DNA of 64,000 nucleotides from Shewanella sp. OPT22 (GCF_004168585.1 NZ_PGVH01000002.1:186001-250000), one strand, 5' to 3'. Numbered from the stretch's first letter, positions 17,536-25,921 are shown. Notes: generated by a model not told the origin, from the letters alone. Translations and numbers: made by a program.

Positions 17536-17856
17536 TTAATACATCCAAACACTGACAATTCTCGGATATTGATTATTCTGCCCACCACAACCATTAACCC
17601 AAAATTTCACACTTTTCCCAGAGAGATGTGCAGCGAGTAATGTAGAGTGAAGTACTTCATAGTTTTTTTCGCCCGGACGAATAGCGTAATAAGCCGTACT
17701 TTGACAATTATCAGGGTTACTTTGTACCCCAGTAAGATGAACCATTGACCACTCATTATTAACATACATATGATCAATTTTTCCTGTAGCTGTTATACCA
17801 GAGGCAAAAGCTGTTAAAGAAAAAGCTGCGAGTAAGAAAATATAAAGCTGTTTCAT
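17536..17856 (-). CDS. Small secreted array protein, archetype of the family
   Basis: 106 residues, signal peptide to 18 (AFA). All family marks are clear: GKIDHMYV strand, Cys1 in PDNCQSTAYYAI, helix HSTLLAAHLSGKSVKFWV, Cys2 in NGCGGQNNQYPRIVSVWMY at the C terminus. I have seen similar unnamed proteins in marine gammaproteobacteria, but know no assigned function. This copy is the best query for structure prediction. Confidence 0.85.
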   Translation of the reverse strand: MKQLYIFLLAAFSLTAFASGITATGKIDHMYVNNEWSMVHLTGVQSNPDNCQSTAYYAIRPGEKNYEVLHSTLLAAHLSGKSVKFWVNGCGGQNNQYPRIVSVWMY

Positions 17857-17882
17857 GCAACACTCCCTTTTGTGTCAGAGGA

Positions 17883-18215
17883 TTAATTTATGATAACCCA
17901 GTTAAAATGGGTTGCTAGTCCCCATGATTTAACGTTTTTGCATGAATCAATACTCGGGTTGAAAGTAATATTAACACTTTTATCCTGAGCTTTAGCTGTG
18001 AGTAAAGTACTATATACACCCTTACAAGCCTCAACCTCGACGCCATTTATTTTTTCGTTCAAGCTACATAAATATGTGTAGGGCAACCCACCTGGACCAC
18101 TTACTAAAACTACACCACTTTTCCCAAGACCTAAGCCTGATATTTTTCCTTTACAATAAAAATCAGCAAAACTGTTTCCAGAAAAAAATAATAAACATAC
18201 AAGTAATTTTTTCAT
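17883..18215 (-). CDS. Small secreted array protein, long-insert subfamily
   Basis: 110 residues, signal peptide to about 17. Cys in FYCKGKI, TYLCSLN, VEACKGV and DSCKNV; helix YSTLLTAKAQDKSVNITF. The INGVEVEACKGVYSTLL block matches NGIPVENCKVIYSTLL in 13087-13446. Confidence 0.8.
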   Translation of the reverse strand: MKKLLVCLLFFSGNSFADFYCKGKISGLGLGKSGVVLVSGPGGLPYTYLCSLNEKINGVEVEACKGVYSTLLTAKAQDKSVNITFNPSIDSCKNVKSWGLATHFNWVIIN

Positions 18216-18266
18216 TAAGCTTTAATCTCTCTAACTTCATATTTAGAATAAAATATTGGTAAAATG

Positions 18267-18584
18267 TTAATGAGGGTCTAATTGAATCACTTTGCAAAAT
18301 GAACCAATCGTTCCGGATGTATAAATAGTTGCATTAGTTTTATCTTGAGCCAACATCATTAGTGCGACAGATATCATGGTTGTCGATTCTTGTGGAATCA
18401 ACATCCACCCCCAGCTATGTGGGTTAGGACAAGATGAAGGTACTTGATTACCTTCTATTCTTATCAAAAGCCCTTGCTCGGTAGAGGTGAAGTCATAAAT
18501 TTTGCCACTGACATAAGTATCTGCTGCAGTAGCATTTTTCGTACTAATAAGTAGAAGTAATGCTATTATTAACTTTAATTTCAT
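18267..18584 (-). CDS. Small secreted array protein
   Basis: 105 residues from ATG 18584 (GGAAGAAAG upstream; an ATG four codons earlier lies in that RBS). Signal peptide to about 20 (ATAA). GKIYDFTST strand, Cys1 in PSSCPNPHSWGWMLI, helix ISVALMMLAQDKTNATIY, Cys2 in SFCKVIQLDPH. The helix has lost LLAA but keeps A-x-D-K. Confidence 0.8.
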   Translation of the reverse strand: MKLKLIIALLLLISTKNATAADTYVSGKIYDFTSTEQGLLIRIEGNQVPSSCPNPHSWGWMLIPQESTTMISVALMMLAQDKTNATIYTSGTIGSFCKVIQLDPH

Positions 18585-18606
18585 GCTTTCTTCCATTGTT
18601 AACAGT

Positions 18607-18942
18607 TCAGTGCCTTACATCTAAGTTCACATATGCAAGTTCACATTTGGTCGAACCTTCTTTAACCCTTAATTGAATTTTCTTTTTGGATATATATGCA
18701 GCCAATAGAGATGAATATACTTCTTTTGCATTTTTACTGTCAGGATTCAATGTTAAGTAAACATTGCTAACAGCAGTGCAATTGACAAGCTTTTCATCTG
18801 CAGGGGTTCCAATATAAATAAGACCATCAGCTGTTGTATATAAATTTTCAATAGTCGAAACACAACCATGTGCGTTACAGGAATTTGCTTTTGACACTAA
18901 AGGGAATAGAGCAAGTGCCATTGTAAATATTATTTTTTTCAT
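18607..18942 (-). CDS. Small secreted array protein
   Basis: 111 residues, signal peptide to about 19 (SKA). Cys pair at the mature N terminus (SCNAHGCVST), Cys in VNCTAVSNVYL, helix YSSLLAAYISKKKIQLRV, last Cys in TKCELAYVNL. Canonical helix. Confidence 0.8.
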   Translation of the reverse strand: MKKIIFTMALALFPLVSKANSCNAHGCVSTIENLYTTADGLIYIGTPADEKLVNCTAVSNVYLTLNPDSKNAKEVYSSLLAAYISKKKIQLRVKEGSTKCELAYVNLDVRH

Positions 18943-18961
18943 TTTATTTCACAAAATTAAA

Positions 18962-19291
18962 CTAGTCGATAATCGTCATATTAACTAAACGATATGCGTT
19001 ACTATATGGATATGTGGATATGCAATCTCCGGTACCGTTGACCCAAACTCTTTTATCAGAAACTTGTGCTGCTAGTAACAAAGAAAACATGGCCTTGTTA
19101 TACTCGGAGTTTAAATCGAAGAAGTAACGATTCCCACATGATTTATTAGAACCACTGAGTTTGATAATTATTTTCCCTGAGTTCGCATAAATACGGACAG
19201 TACCCGACGCTTCCCTATCACCGGCATAACTAGAGATTGAAAGAGAAGCAGCTACGAAAAGGAAGAGAACTTTCCATAAACTAGATAGCAT
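18962..19291 (-). CDS. Small secreted array protein, first gene of the rightmost run
   Basis: 109 residues, signal peptide to about 23 (SYAG). GTVRIYANSGKIIIKLSG strand, Cys1 in NKSCGNRYFF, helix FSLLLAAQVSDKRVWV, Cys2 in TGDCISTYP. RBS AAAAGGAA precedes the ATG. Its promoter must lie in the following 544-bp gap, shared or adjacent with the conjugation operon's. Confidence 0.8.
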   Translation of the reverse strand: MLSSLWKVLFLFVAASLSISSYAGDREASGTVRIYANSGKIIIKLSGSNKSCGNRYFFDLNSEYNKAMFSLLLAAQVSDKRVWVNGTGDCISTYPYSNAYRLVNMTIID

Positions 19292-19835
19292 TAATTAATT
19301 CCTTTTAATCATTTATTCGTGGCAAATGATCTTATCAATCAGTTAACGATTTTAAAATAGAAATGTTTACAATTAACTAAACATTTAACAGAGTGCTCCT
19401 TGTCTCTATCATTACCAGTTCGCTGAAACTCATAGCTGTGCATTCAAACGACTTAAAATAAAGTTCGAAACTCAATTTGTTTTAGTTACGATTCCCATTG
19501 GGAGTGTTAAAAAACAGACGATTAAAAATTAACACAAATGTCATTAAGTCAATAAAACTTCATTCCAATTTACTTTACTTACATATCGATTTAGCTATAT
19601 GCATTTAACTTTGGTTATTCAAAGCATAAATTTCCCTTCATAAAACTACCCTTCATTTTGATTCTAAATTCAACATTCTGACTCCGTTTTCAACACTTTT
19701 GATTATCTTTTTTCGGAAGTATTTACAGAGGGCTAGTGCCGTGCAATTTTCATCACACCAAACAAATTCGATTTGATGCTTTAACGGATTTAAGCGTCTT
19801 TCATCTCAAACTCGGATTGACTCTTGGAGTACGAA
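19292..19835. promoter_or_regulatory. Gene-free AT-rich region; likely left boundary of the conjugation module
   Basis: 544 bp without a convincing gene. It separates the AT-rich array from the more GC-rich virB operon and must hold promoters for both directions. It contains an 11-bp palindrome TCCCATTGGGA at 19493-19503 and repeated TTCAACA words near 19670-19700. No tRNA and no sequence matching the integrase-side flank could be found by eye, so I do not call an attachment site here. Confidence 0.45.
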
Positions 19836-20162
19836 ATGAAAGTGGATTCAACTGTTCCAACAATAACAGCAAGCACTCATGGCTCTCGGGCGCTGGTCGC
19901 CCGACTTTTTTTGCTGTTGTTTTTATCACTGGTGCCAGAACTTGCTTTTGCAAACCCGATCACTGAAGGCGTCGATTGGGTGATGGATTTACTCACCAAT
20001 GGCATTGCTCGCAGTGCTGCGGTTATTGGTATTGCCATACTAGGTTATCTGGCTTGGTTTGGCCGGATTACAGGGGAAACCTGCGGTAAGTACATTGCAG
20101 GTATCGTGCTGGTTTTCGGTGGTACGACTATCGTTGACTTGATTATTTCAGCAGTGAAATAG
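19836..20162 (+). CDS. virB2: VirB2-like conjugative pilin (TrbC/VirB2 family)
   Basis: 108 residues from ATG 19836 (GGAG seven bases upstream; a TTG 12 bases earlier is less likely). A long signal region is followed by AFA cleavage (about residue 36), then two hydrophobic helices separated by the short loop FGRITGETCGK, the layout of mature VirB2 pilins. It starts the T4SS operon. The codons for the signal peptide contain a terminator-like hairpin (19886-19912). Confidence 0.85.
   Translation: MKVDSTVPTITASTHGSRALVARLFLLLFLSLVPELAFANPITEGVDWVMDLLTNGIARSAAVIGIAILGYLAWFGRITGETCGKYIAGIVLVFGGTTIVDLIISAVK
19886..19912 (+). terminator. Rho-independent-terminator-like hairpin inside virB2
   Basis: Seven-bp GC-rich stem (19886-19892 TCGGGCG, 19898-19904 CGCCCGA), 5-base loop, then C and T7. 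It lies 50-76 bases into the virB2 coding sequence, in codons for Arg-Ala-Leu-Val-Ala-Arg-Leu-Phe-Leu. Geometry is that of an intrinsic terminator on the coding strand, so untranslated transcripts would be expected to stop here. Confidence 0.6.
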
Positions 20163-20175
20163 GAGGGCTGACACT

Positions 20176-20520
20176 ATGCATTCTTTTGAAACGACTATTC
20201 AAGATCCGTTATTTGTTGCCGTTACTCGCCCAGCTATGAAATGGGGCGTAACACTTAATGGCATCATTATCGCAGCAGCTTTTGTAGCTGTGATGATGAT
20301 TGCTACCAAGAACCCGTTCACCCTACTTTTGTATTTGCCCATTCACGCTGTGATGTACGGTTTGTGTTTGCGTGATCCTCGTATTTTCAGGCTTCAACAT
20401 CTGTGGTTTATCACTAAAGCACGTTCCCTTGGATGGCGTCATTTTGGAGCGGCTACCGCCTGCCCTGATATCAATACTCGCAGCTCTAATTATCAAGTCG
20501 GCAGTTGGAGAATCGCATAA
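20176..20520 (+). CDS. virB3: VirB3-like T4SS inner-membrane protein
   Basis: 114 residues. The N-terminal TTIQDPLFVAVTRPAM is the VirB3 signature, followed by two membrane helices (about 25-65) and DPRIFRL. VirB3 assists VirB4 and pilus assembly at the inner membrane. Thirteen bp after virB2; the stop overlaps the virB4 start by one base (TAATG). Confidence 0.9.
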   Translation: MHSFETTIQDPLFVAVTRPAMKWGVTLNGIIIAAAFVAVMMIATKNPFTLLLYLPIHAVMYGLCLRDPRIFRLQHLWFITKARSLGWRHFGAATACPDINTRSSNYQVGSWRIA

Positions 20521-22982
20521 TGAAACTAAGTGCCTTACCGAACTTATGGCAGCGGGAAAATCCTGTTGCTGATTTTATTCCGTATCAAACTTTGTGCGAT
20601 TTGAATACCGTAAAAACTCGCAATAATGAATACCTGCAGGTGATTAAACTGCAAGGCATTGCCCATGAAACTCAAGATGCTGAGCAAATTGAAATATGGA
20701 AAGAACAGCTGAACTTAATGCTGCGCAATATTGCCAGCCCTGATGTTTGTTTGTGGTCGCACATAATTCGTCGTGAACATAAAGTATTTCCTGAAGGTGA
20801 TTTTGATGTTGAGTTTGATCGCAGGCTTAATCAAAAGTACGCAGCTAAAGTTTGTCAAAGCGAACTCTTCATCAATGAGCTGTATTTGACGGTGATTTAC
20901 TCTGACGGGATTACTGAGCCGTTAAACATATTCAAGAAAAATCACACTCAAGAGCATTTTATTGCGCAACAGCTCAAGGCCATCAAAGCATTAAATGAAG
21001 TGGTGACAACGGTTGTATCTTCTTTATCTGAATACCAACCTCAAAAACTCACAACTTACTTTAAAAACGGCCACTTTTATTCTGAAGTGTTGACCTTTTT
21101 AGATTTTCTGGTTAATGGTGAGTGGCAACAGCGGGTTTACCCAAAAGTGGATATTGCTTACGCTCTGCCTCGGGTGCGTCCATTTTTTGGTGTCGATACC
21201 ATTGCGTTGAAAGGCATTGCTGACACTCAATACGGTGCGTGTTTGAGTATATCTGAATACCCTGAACGCACAGCAGCTGGATTACTTAATGCGCTACTTT
21301 CTGCACCGTTCGGGTTTATCTTGAGCCAAAGTTTCCAGTTTTTCTCTAAGCCGCTGGCAACCCAATTGCTCATTCGTCAGCAAAACCGTTTAGTGACCAC
21401 AGGAGATTTAGCCCAATCTCAGGTTGATGCGATTAATACGGGCTTGGATGATCTAACCTCAAATCGGATTGTCTATGGTGAGCACCATCTGGTATTAACC
21501 GTATTGGCCAACAGTACTGCAAAGCTCAACCAACATTTGGCCAGTGTCAAATCACAGATGGCTGAGCTTGCGATCATTCCAACACGGGAAAGCACTGGGC
21601 TGGCTGCCGCCTATTGGTCACAACTTCCAGCGAACAGCAAATACCGCCCTCGCCCTGCGCCAATATCTTCTCGTAACTTTGCAGGGTTTTGCAGCTTTCA
21701 TAATTTCCCAATGGGTCATATTGAGGGCAATCAATGGGGCGGCGCTGTGACGTTATTTAAAAGCAGCTCTGGCTCTCCTTACTATTTTAACTTTCATGAA
21801 GCTCACTCTAATACTCCAACCAAGTCAATTAACCAACAAACCATCACTCAACAAAATAAGGAGGACAAAAATAGTGATAATGTGCTCAAGGATGAGCATC
21901 ACGCTCTGGGTAATACGTTGATTATTGGTGCATCTGGTGCGGGTAAAACGGTGCTGCAAGGGTTTCTCATTTCCCAAAGCAAGAAATTCAAACCCACTCA
22001 AATTCTGTTTGATAAAGATCGAGGCTTAGAAGTCTACGTTCGAGCATGCCGTGGTTTGTATCTGCCGCTGCAAATGGGCAAACCGACTGGCTTTAATCCA
22101 TTTCATATCGACGATACACCCGAAAATCGTTTGTTTTTAACGTCACTACTCAGCAAGTTAATCGGTAGCGAGTTAACTCATAGCCAACAGCAAGAGCTTG
22201 CCGATGCTGTCAGTGGTGTCATGGCATTAGCAAAACCACAGCGCCGCTTAAGTCGCTGCTTGGAATTTCTAGACCCCGTTGATGACAACGGTTGTTATGT
22301 CCGCTTACAAAAATGGTGCAACGAAGGTGAGCTTTCATGGGTGTTAGACAACAACATTGATGAGCTTGATATCACCAACCAAAAGTTGTTGGCCTTTGAT
22401 GTGTCTGAGTTTTTGGACAACCCTGAAGTCAGAACCCCAATCGTAATGTATTTGTTTCATCGTATCGAAAGACTGATTGATGGTCGCAGGCTTCAGATCA
22501 TCATGGATGAATTTTGGAAATTGTTGCTCGATGAATACTTCGAAGACTTAGCCAATAACAAGCAAAAAGTCATCAGAAAACAGAACGGCATTATGGTGTA
22601 TGCCACTCAATCGGCGAAAGATGTTCTTAACTCCCCTATCGCTCATACCTTGATTGAGCAGTGCGCCACCTTTATTTTTATGCCCAACCCCAAAGCCAGA
22701 CGGGAAGATTACGTTGATGGCTTTAATCTGACTGAACGAGAGTTTGAGTTAATTAAAACCAAGATGTTGCCGAACTCCCGCAAGTTTTTGATTAAGCAAG
22801 GTCATGAAAGCTCGGTAAACAGCTTAGATTTAGAAGGACTGGATGAAGAGCTGGCCGTCATTTCCGGTACGACTGACAAAGTGAATTTGATGCATCAGTT
22901 AGTCGCTGAAGTGGGTAGTGAGCCACAGGACTGGTTGCCACTTTATTTTAAAGCACTTGCGGATAAACGAGGTGAAGCATGA
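20520..22982 (+). CDS. virB4: VirB4 T4SS ATPase
   Basis: 820 residues from ATG 20520, the usual length for VirB4. CagE/TrbE/VirB N-terminal domain, Walker A IIGASGAGKTVL (about 467-478) and Walker B LQIIMDEFW (about 658-666) in a C-terminal RecA-like domain. It energises pilus assembly and substrate transfer on the cytoplasmic face. Coupled on both sides: 1-bp overlap with virB3 and ATGA overlap with virB5. Confidence 0.95.
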   Translation: MKLSALPNLWQRENPVADFIPYQTLCDLNTVKTRNNEYLQVIKLQGIAHETQDAEQIEIWKEQLNLMLRNIASPDVCLWSHIIRREHKVFPEGDFDVEFDRRLNQKYAAKVCQSELFINELYLTVIYSDGITEPLNIFKKNHTQEHFIAQQLKAIKALNEVVTTVVSSLSEYQPQKLTTYFKNGHFYSEVLTFLDFLVNGEWQQRVYPKVDIAYALPRVRPFFGVDTIALKGIADTQYGACLSISEYPERTAAGLLNALLSAPFGFILSQSFQFFSKPLATQLLIRQQNRLVTTGDLAQSQVDAINTGLDDLTSNRIVYGEHHLVLTVLANSTAKLNQHLASVKSQMAELAIIPTRESTGLAAAYWSQLPANSKYRPRPAPISSRNFAGFCSFHNFPMGHIEGNQWGGAVTLFKSSSGSPYYFNFHEAHSNTPTKSINQQTITQQNKEDKNSDNVLKDEHHALGNTLIIGASGAGKTVLQGFLISQSKKFKPTQILFDKDRGLEVYVRACRGLYLPLQMGKPTGFNPFHIDDTPENRLFLTSLLSKLIGSELTHSQQQELADAVSGVMALAKPQRRLSRCLEFLDPVDDNGCYVRLQKWCNEGELSWVLDNNIDELDITNQKLLAFDVSEFLDNPEVRTPIVMYLFHRIERLIDGRRLQIIMDEFWKLLLDEYFEDLANNKQKVIRKQNGIMVYATQSAKDVLNSPIAHTLIEQCATFIFMPNPKARREDYVDGFNLTEREFELIKTKMLPNSRKFLIKQGHESSVNSLDLEGLDEELAVISGTTDKVNLMHQLVAEVGSEPQDWLPLYFKALADKRGEA

Positions 22983-23617
22983 TACGACGTTATCATCTTG
23001 TATTGTGTCTTTTATTGTCACAATCATTACTGTCACAAGCTGTACAAGCTTTCCCCGTAATTGATGCCGCTAATCTGCAGCAAAACATCATTCAGGTGAA
23101 GCATCTGATTGAAGAAATCAATACCCTCAAACAGCAGCTGCAAACGGCTAAGTCTCAACTCAATAGCATCAATGGCATTCGGCATATGTCAGGCGTGATT
23201 GATTCGGTTTATGACATGAGCGTCAAAGTCGACCCAAATCTGACACTCAAAAAGCAAGGTTTACATAACAGCGATTGGCTCAACTTAGGTGGTGATGTTG
23301 CTGGCCTTTACGATGACGTTAATCGTTATCGAGGCCGTTGGTTTGGCCAAACTCAAGTGTCACTGCAACAAACCCAAGCACGTTATCAGCAGCTAATGCG
23401 CTTAATTCGAAAAGTCGATAATGCTCCTCAGCAAAAAGACATAGAAGACTTGCAAGCTCGGATTGATGCCGAAGGCGTCATGCTCGCCAATGAACAAGCC
23501 AAATTGCAATTGCTTAATGCACAAGCCAAGGCCAGCGATGCCTTGACTCAACAACGCATTACTCAAATGGCCGTTGAGTCAGCAGGTGAGCTACATCCGA
23601 TTAATTTAAATTACTGA
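22979..23617 (+). CDS. virB5: VirB5-like minor pilin
   Basis: 212 residues. Signal peptide to about 25 (AVQA), then a long helical, Gln-rich protein with coiled-coil (LIEEINTLKQQLQTAKSQL), typical of VirB5/TrbJ adhesin-like pilus-tip proteins. It starts at the ATGA overlap with virB4. Confidence 0.85.
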   Translation: MIRRYHLVLCLLLSQSLLSQAVQAFPVIDAANLQQNIIQVKHLIEEINTLKQQLQTAKSQLNSINGIRHMSGVIDSVYDMSVKVDPNLTLKKQGLHNSDWLNLGGDVAGLYDDVNRYRGRWFGQTQVSLQQTQARYQQLMRLIRKVDNAPQQKDIEDLQARIDAEGVMLANEQAKLQLLNAQAKASDALTQQRITQMAVESAGELHPINLNY

Positions 23618-23657
23618 CAACCAGCACCAAGGATGGTTTTGAAAATGAGGCTGCACT

Positions 23658-23981
23658 ATGAAATTTCATTACTTGCTATTGGCTTTATTAACTGCGTTGA
23701 CAATCTCAGCGTGTGATCAAACACCCAACCGTTCTCATATCAAACACCCAATTTTACAACGATACATCCCAAAAACCATTACTCGCACCGTAAGTTGGTT
23801 TTTAAAACATGATGCGGAGCTTGATGACACTTTGAAACTTTGCCAAAACAACCCAGGGGAATTGCATAACGATCCCGAATGCATCAATGCCCAACAAGCC
23901 GCCAATCAACGCAGCGCAGGTGAGTTGCACCCACTGCACATCGACGTCGACAAACTGCCCAAGCATCACGGCTGGAATTAG
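23658..23981 (+). CDS. eexN: EexN-family entry exclusion lipoprotein
   Basis: 107 residues with lipobox ISAC (Cys19). The EexN pattern is complete: TRTVSWFLKHDAELDDTLK, C, NNPGEL, PECINA. Members sit between virB5 and virB6 in P-type transfer operons and are thought to block entry of a second copy of the same element. The position here is exactly that. Confidence 0.85.
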   Translation: MKFHYLLLALLTALTISACDQTPNRSHIKHPILQRYIPKTITRTVSWFLKHDAELDDTLKLCQNNPGELHNDPECINAQQAANQRSAGELHPLHIDVDKLPKHHGWN

Positions 23982-23989
23982 AGGGCAGC

Positions 23990-25018
23990 ATGATGGCAGC
24001 GCAAAGCAATCTGTATCAAAGCATCTTTCACATGGTTGACCATGCCCTCAACAAATATGTGCAGCAAGGCTCGGTGCGCTTGATAGATTTCTTGCTGCCG
24101 TTATTCAGCAGCCTGATGGTTATCTGGATTGCGATTTGGGGCTACAGCATGATGATGGGCAAAAGTGATGCGCCGCTGCAAGAAGGCTTTTTCAGAATAC
24201 TGCGTGTCGGCTTTATTTTAGCATTAGGCTTAACCGCCAGTCGCTACAATCAAACCGTGGTGACTTTCCTCAGTGACACACCGCAAACTCTGGCCTCCAT
24301 CGTAACAGGCAGTCCAAGCCAAGATGCAGCAGGTTTACTGGACAGGTTATTTACCCAAATCTTTGCCCTTGCCGATACCTCATGGCGTCAAGGTGGGGTA
24401 ATGAACGGCAACTTCGGCATGTATTTTTTAGCTATTGCGGTGGTGTTGATTGGCAGTTGCCTGACGTTATTGGTGGCGTTCTTCATTCTGCTCAGCAAAG
24501 TCATGGTCAGTATTCTGTTGGCAGTCGGCCCGGCATTCTTTGTGTTGTTGCTGTTTCAAGCCACACAACGCTTTTTTGAAAGCTGGCTCGGCATGGTGCT
24601 GAATTTTGGTTTTGTACTGTTATTGGGTGTGGCCTCTGGGCAACTGATGACTTCGGTTGCCGCAGATTATCTTCAGCAAATTTCCAACAATCATTCTACG
24701 GTATCGACTCTGAGTGACAGTTCAATGCTGTGCATCGTACTTGGATTGTGCATTCTGGTGATGAAACAAATTCCCGCCATGGCCGCCGCTCTTGGCGGTG
24801 GTGTTGCTATCGCTGCAAACGGTGCTATTGCTCACAGCCTGCATGCGCTCAGACCAACTACTCTTCGCAATCAATATCGAAACATACGCCGAGACTTGAA
24901 CTACACAGGCCAAGCACTTGGATTGCCACTTAAACCCGTTGGCGCCAGTTATCACGCTTACCAACAACACTTCGGTGGTAACAGCATGTCACAAAATCAA
25001 CGAGGAACATCAGAATGA
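23990..25018 (+). CDS. virB6: VirB6 T4SS polytopic inner-membrane protein
   Basis: 342 residues with at least five to six hydrophobic segments (about 25-48, 68-85, 150-178, 180-212, 215-235, 255-285) and a Gly-rich turn AAALGGGVAIAANG near the last one, typical of TrbL/VirB6. It forms part of the channel platform. The final TGA overlaps the virB7 ATG. Confidence 0.9.
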   Translation: MMAAQSNLYQSIFHMVDHALNKYVQQGSVRLIDFLLPLFSSLMVIWIAIWGYSMMMGKSDAPLQEGFFRILRVGFILALGLTASRYNQTVVTFLSDTPQTLASIVTGSPSQDAAGLLDRLFTQIFALADTSWRQGGVMNGNFGMYFLAIAVVLIGSCLTLLVAFFILLSKVMVSILLAVGPAFFVLLLFQATQRFFESWLGMVLNFGFVLLLGVASGQLMTSVAADYLQQISNNHSTVSTLSDSSMLCIVLGLCILVMKQIPAMAAALGGGVAIAANGAIAHSLHALRPTTLRNQYRNIRRDLNYTGQALGLPLKPVGASYHAYQQHFGGNSMSQNQRGTSE

Positions 25019-25176
25019 AAAGGCTGCTCTGTTTGAGTTTTATGTTGCTGTTAACCCATTGCGCCAGTGTTCCTAAGCCGCCGCACTGTAAAGACGATGG
25101 TAAGGGCTTAAAACCCGTTAACACCTCGCCAATAAAATTACCGAGTGAACCTAAACGGAAGGAGCACCATGACTGA
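25015..25176 (+). CDS. virB7: VirB7-like small outer-membrane lipoprotein
   Basis: 53 residues, starting at the ATGA overlap with virB6 and ending eight bases inside virB8. Signal peptide with lipobox LTHC (Cys16), then a short Pro/Lys-rich tail with a second Cys (PPHCKDDG) that could bond to VirB9, as VirB7 does in Agrobacterium. Identified from size, lipobox and position; sequence similarity to VirB7 is not assessable at this length. Confidence 0.8.
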   Translation: MKRLLCLSFMLLLTHCASVPKPPHCKDDGKGLKPVNTSPIKLPSEPKRKEHHD

Positions 25177-25921
25177 AATGCTACCTGATACGCTCGACAT
25201 GCCGATATCTGAAAAACGGTTTATTAAGCAGTATTTTAAACAAGCCAGAGGCTGGGATGCTGAAGTCAGCGTTCGCATCAAACAATCAGAAAAACGAGCT
25301 TGGCAATGCTGCGCCGTGTTGACGTTAATTGCTGTGCTGCAAGGCATTGGTTTGCTGTGTTTACTGCCACTGAAATCCATTGAGCCATTTGTGATCCGAG
25401 TCGATAACAACACGGGTTTAGTGGACGTAGTTTCAACTTTGGCGAGTCACGGGCAGGTCAAACTACAAGCTCAAGACGTGATGGATAAATACTGGCTAAC
25501 TCAGTACCTTCGCCACCGTGAAAGTTATCAATGGGAAACTCGAACTTACGACCGTAACCTAATTGGCGTAATGTCATCGGAGTCGGTTCAACAAGACTAT
25601 GCCGCTGTCACCGATCCGAAAACTAATCCGCAAGCACCTATCAATCGCTACGGCCAAGCCGCTCAAGTGCGAGTTCATATTCAAGCCATCAGCTTTATTG
25701 GCGATGAAAAAGTACAAGGTGAGCAACGCAAAACGGCATTAGTTCGCTACTCGAAACAGATCAAACGTCTTGGTGAGCAACATCCGCTGACTCACTGGGT
25801 GGCCACCATCACCTTTGTCTATCGCAATTCACCGATGAAGTTAGAAGACCGACGCTTAAACCCGCTGGGATTTCAGGTACTGAGTTATCGCAATGATCAA
25901 GCTTCGGGAGGTGACGAATGA
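25169..25921 (+). CDS. virB8: VirB8 T4SS inner-membrane assembly factor
   Basis: 250 residues from ATG 25169 (AAGGAG five bases upstream; a GTG eight codons earlier is less likely). One membrane helix (about 45-67) and a periplasmic NTF2-like VirB8 domain with YDRNLIG, Y-A-A-V-TDPKTNPQ and the ending NPLGFQVLSYRND, which is the family hallmark. Stop overlaps the virB9 ATG. Confidence 0.93.
   Translation: MTEMLPDTLDMPISEKRFIKQYFKQARGWDAEVSVRIKQSEKRAWQCCAVLTLIAVLQGIGLLCLLPLKSIEPFVIRVDNNTGLVDVVSTLASHGQVKLQAQDVMDKYWLTQYLRHRESYQWETRTYDRNLIGVMSSESVQQDYAAVTDPKTNPQAPINRYGQAAQVRVHIQAISFIGDEKVQGEQRKTALVRYSKQIKRLGEQHPLTHWVATITFVYRNSPMKLEDRRLNPLGFQVLSYRNDQASGGDE

Larger units (their letters stand above)
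8086..19291. repeat. Array of divergent small secreted paralogues (26 intact, 4 decayed)
   Basis: Family description for the entries that follow. Each gene encodes about 105-120 residues: a Sec signal peptide of 18-24, one or two beta-like stretches, a first Cys near mature residue 30-40, a short Y/F-x-I segment, then a helix with consensus YS-x-LLAA-xx-S/A-x-K-K/x-V, a strand with a second Cys, and a final I-x-x-V strand. Gaps between genes are 1-50 bp, so they form runs read as operons: 11241 down to 8086 (minus), 11366-11686 (plus), 13799 down to 11731 (minus), 13893-16804 (plus), 19291 down to 16811 (minus). Most pairs share little beyond the motif, which points to old duplications under diversifying pressure. 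No fold or function is known to me. The helix-strand-C-terminal strand layout recalls AB5 toxin B subunits (OB fold), which is a hypothesis only. Confidence 0.85.

Noticed and set aside
8086-19291. Array as CRISPR-like or simple tandem DNA repeat
   Set aside because: Units are genes with divergent DNA and conserved protein motifs; there are no short identical repeats with spacers.
19292-19835. Left attachment site of the ICE
   Set aside because: No direct repeat shared with the integrase-side flank and no tRNA could be found by eye.
19736-19966. 76-residue ORF overlapping the virB2 start in another frame
   Set aside because: GTG start and a coding pattern that follows virB2's frame only; no family likeness. 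A leader peptide is possible but not supported.
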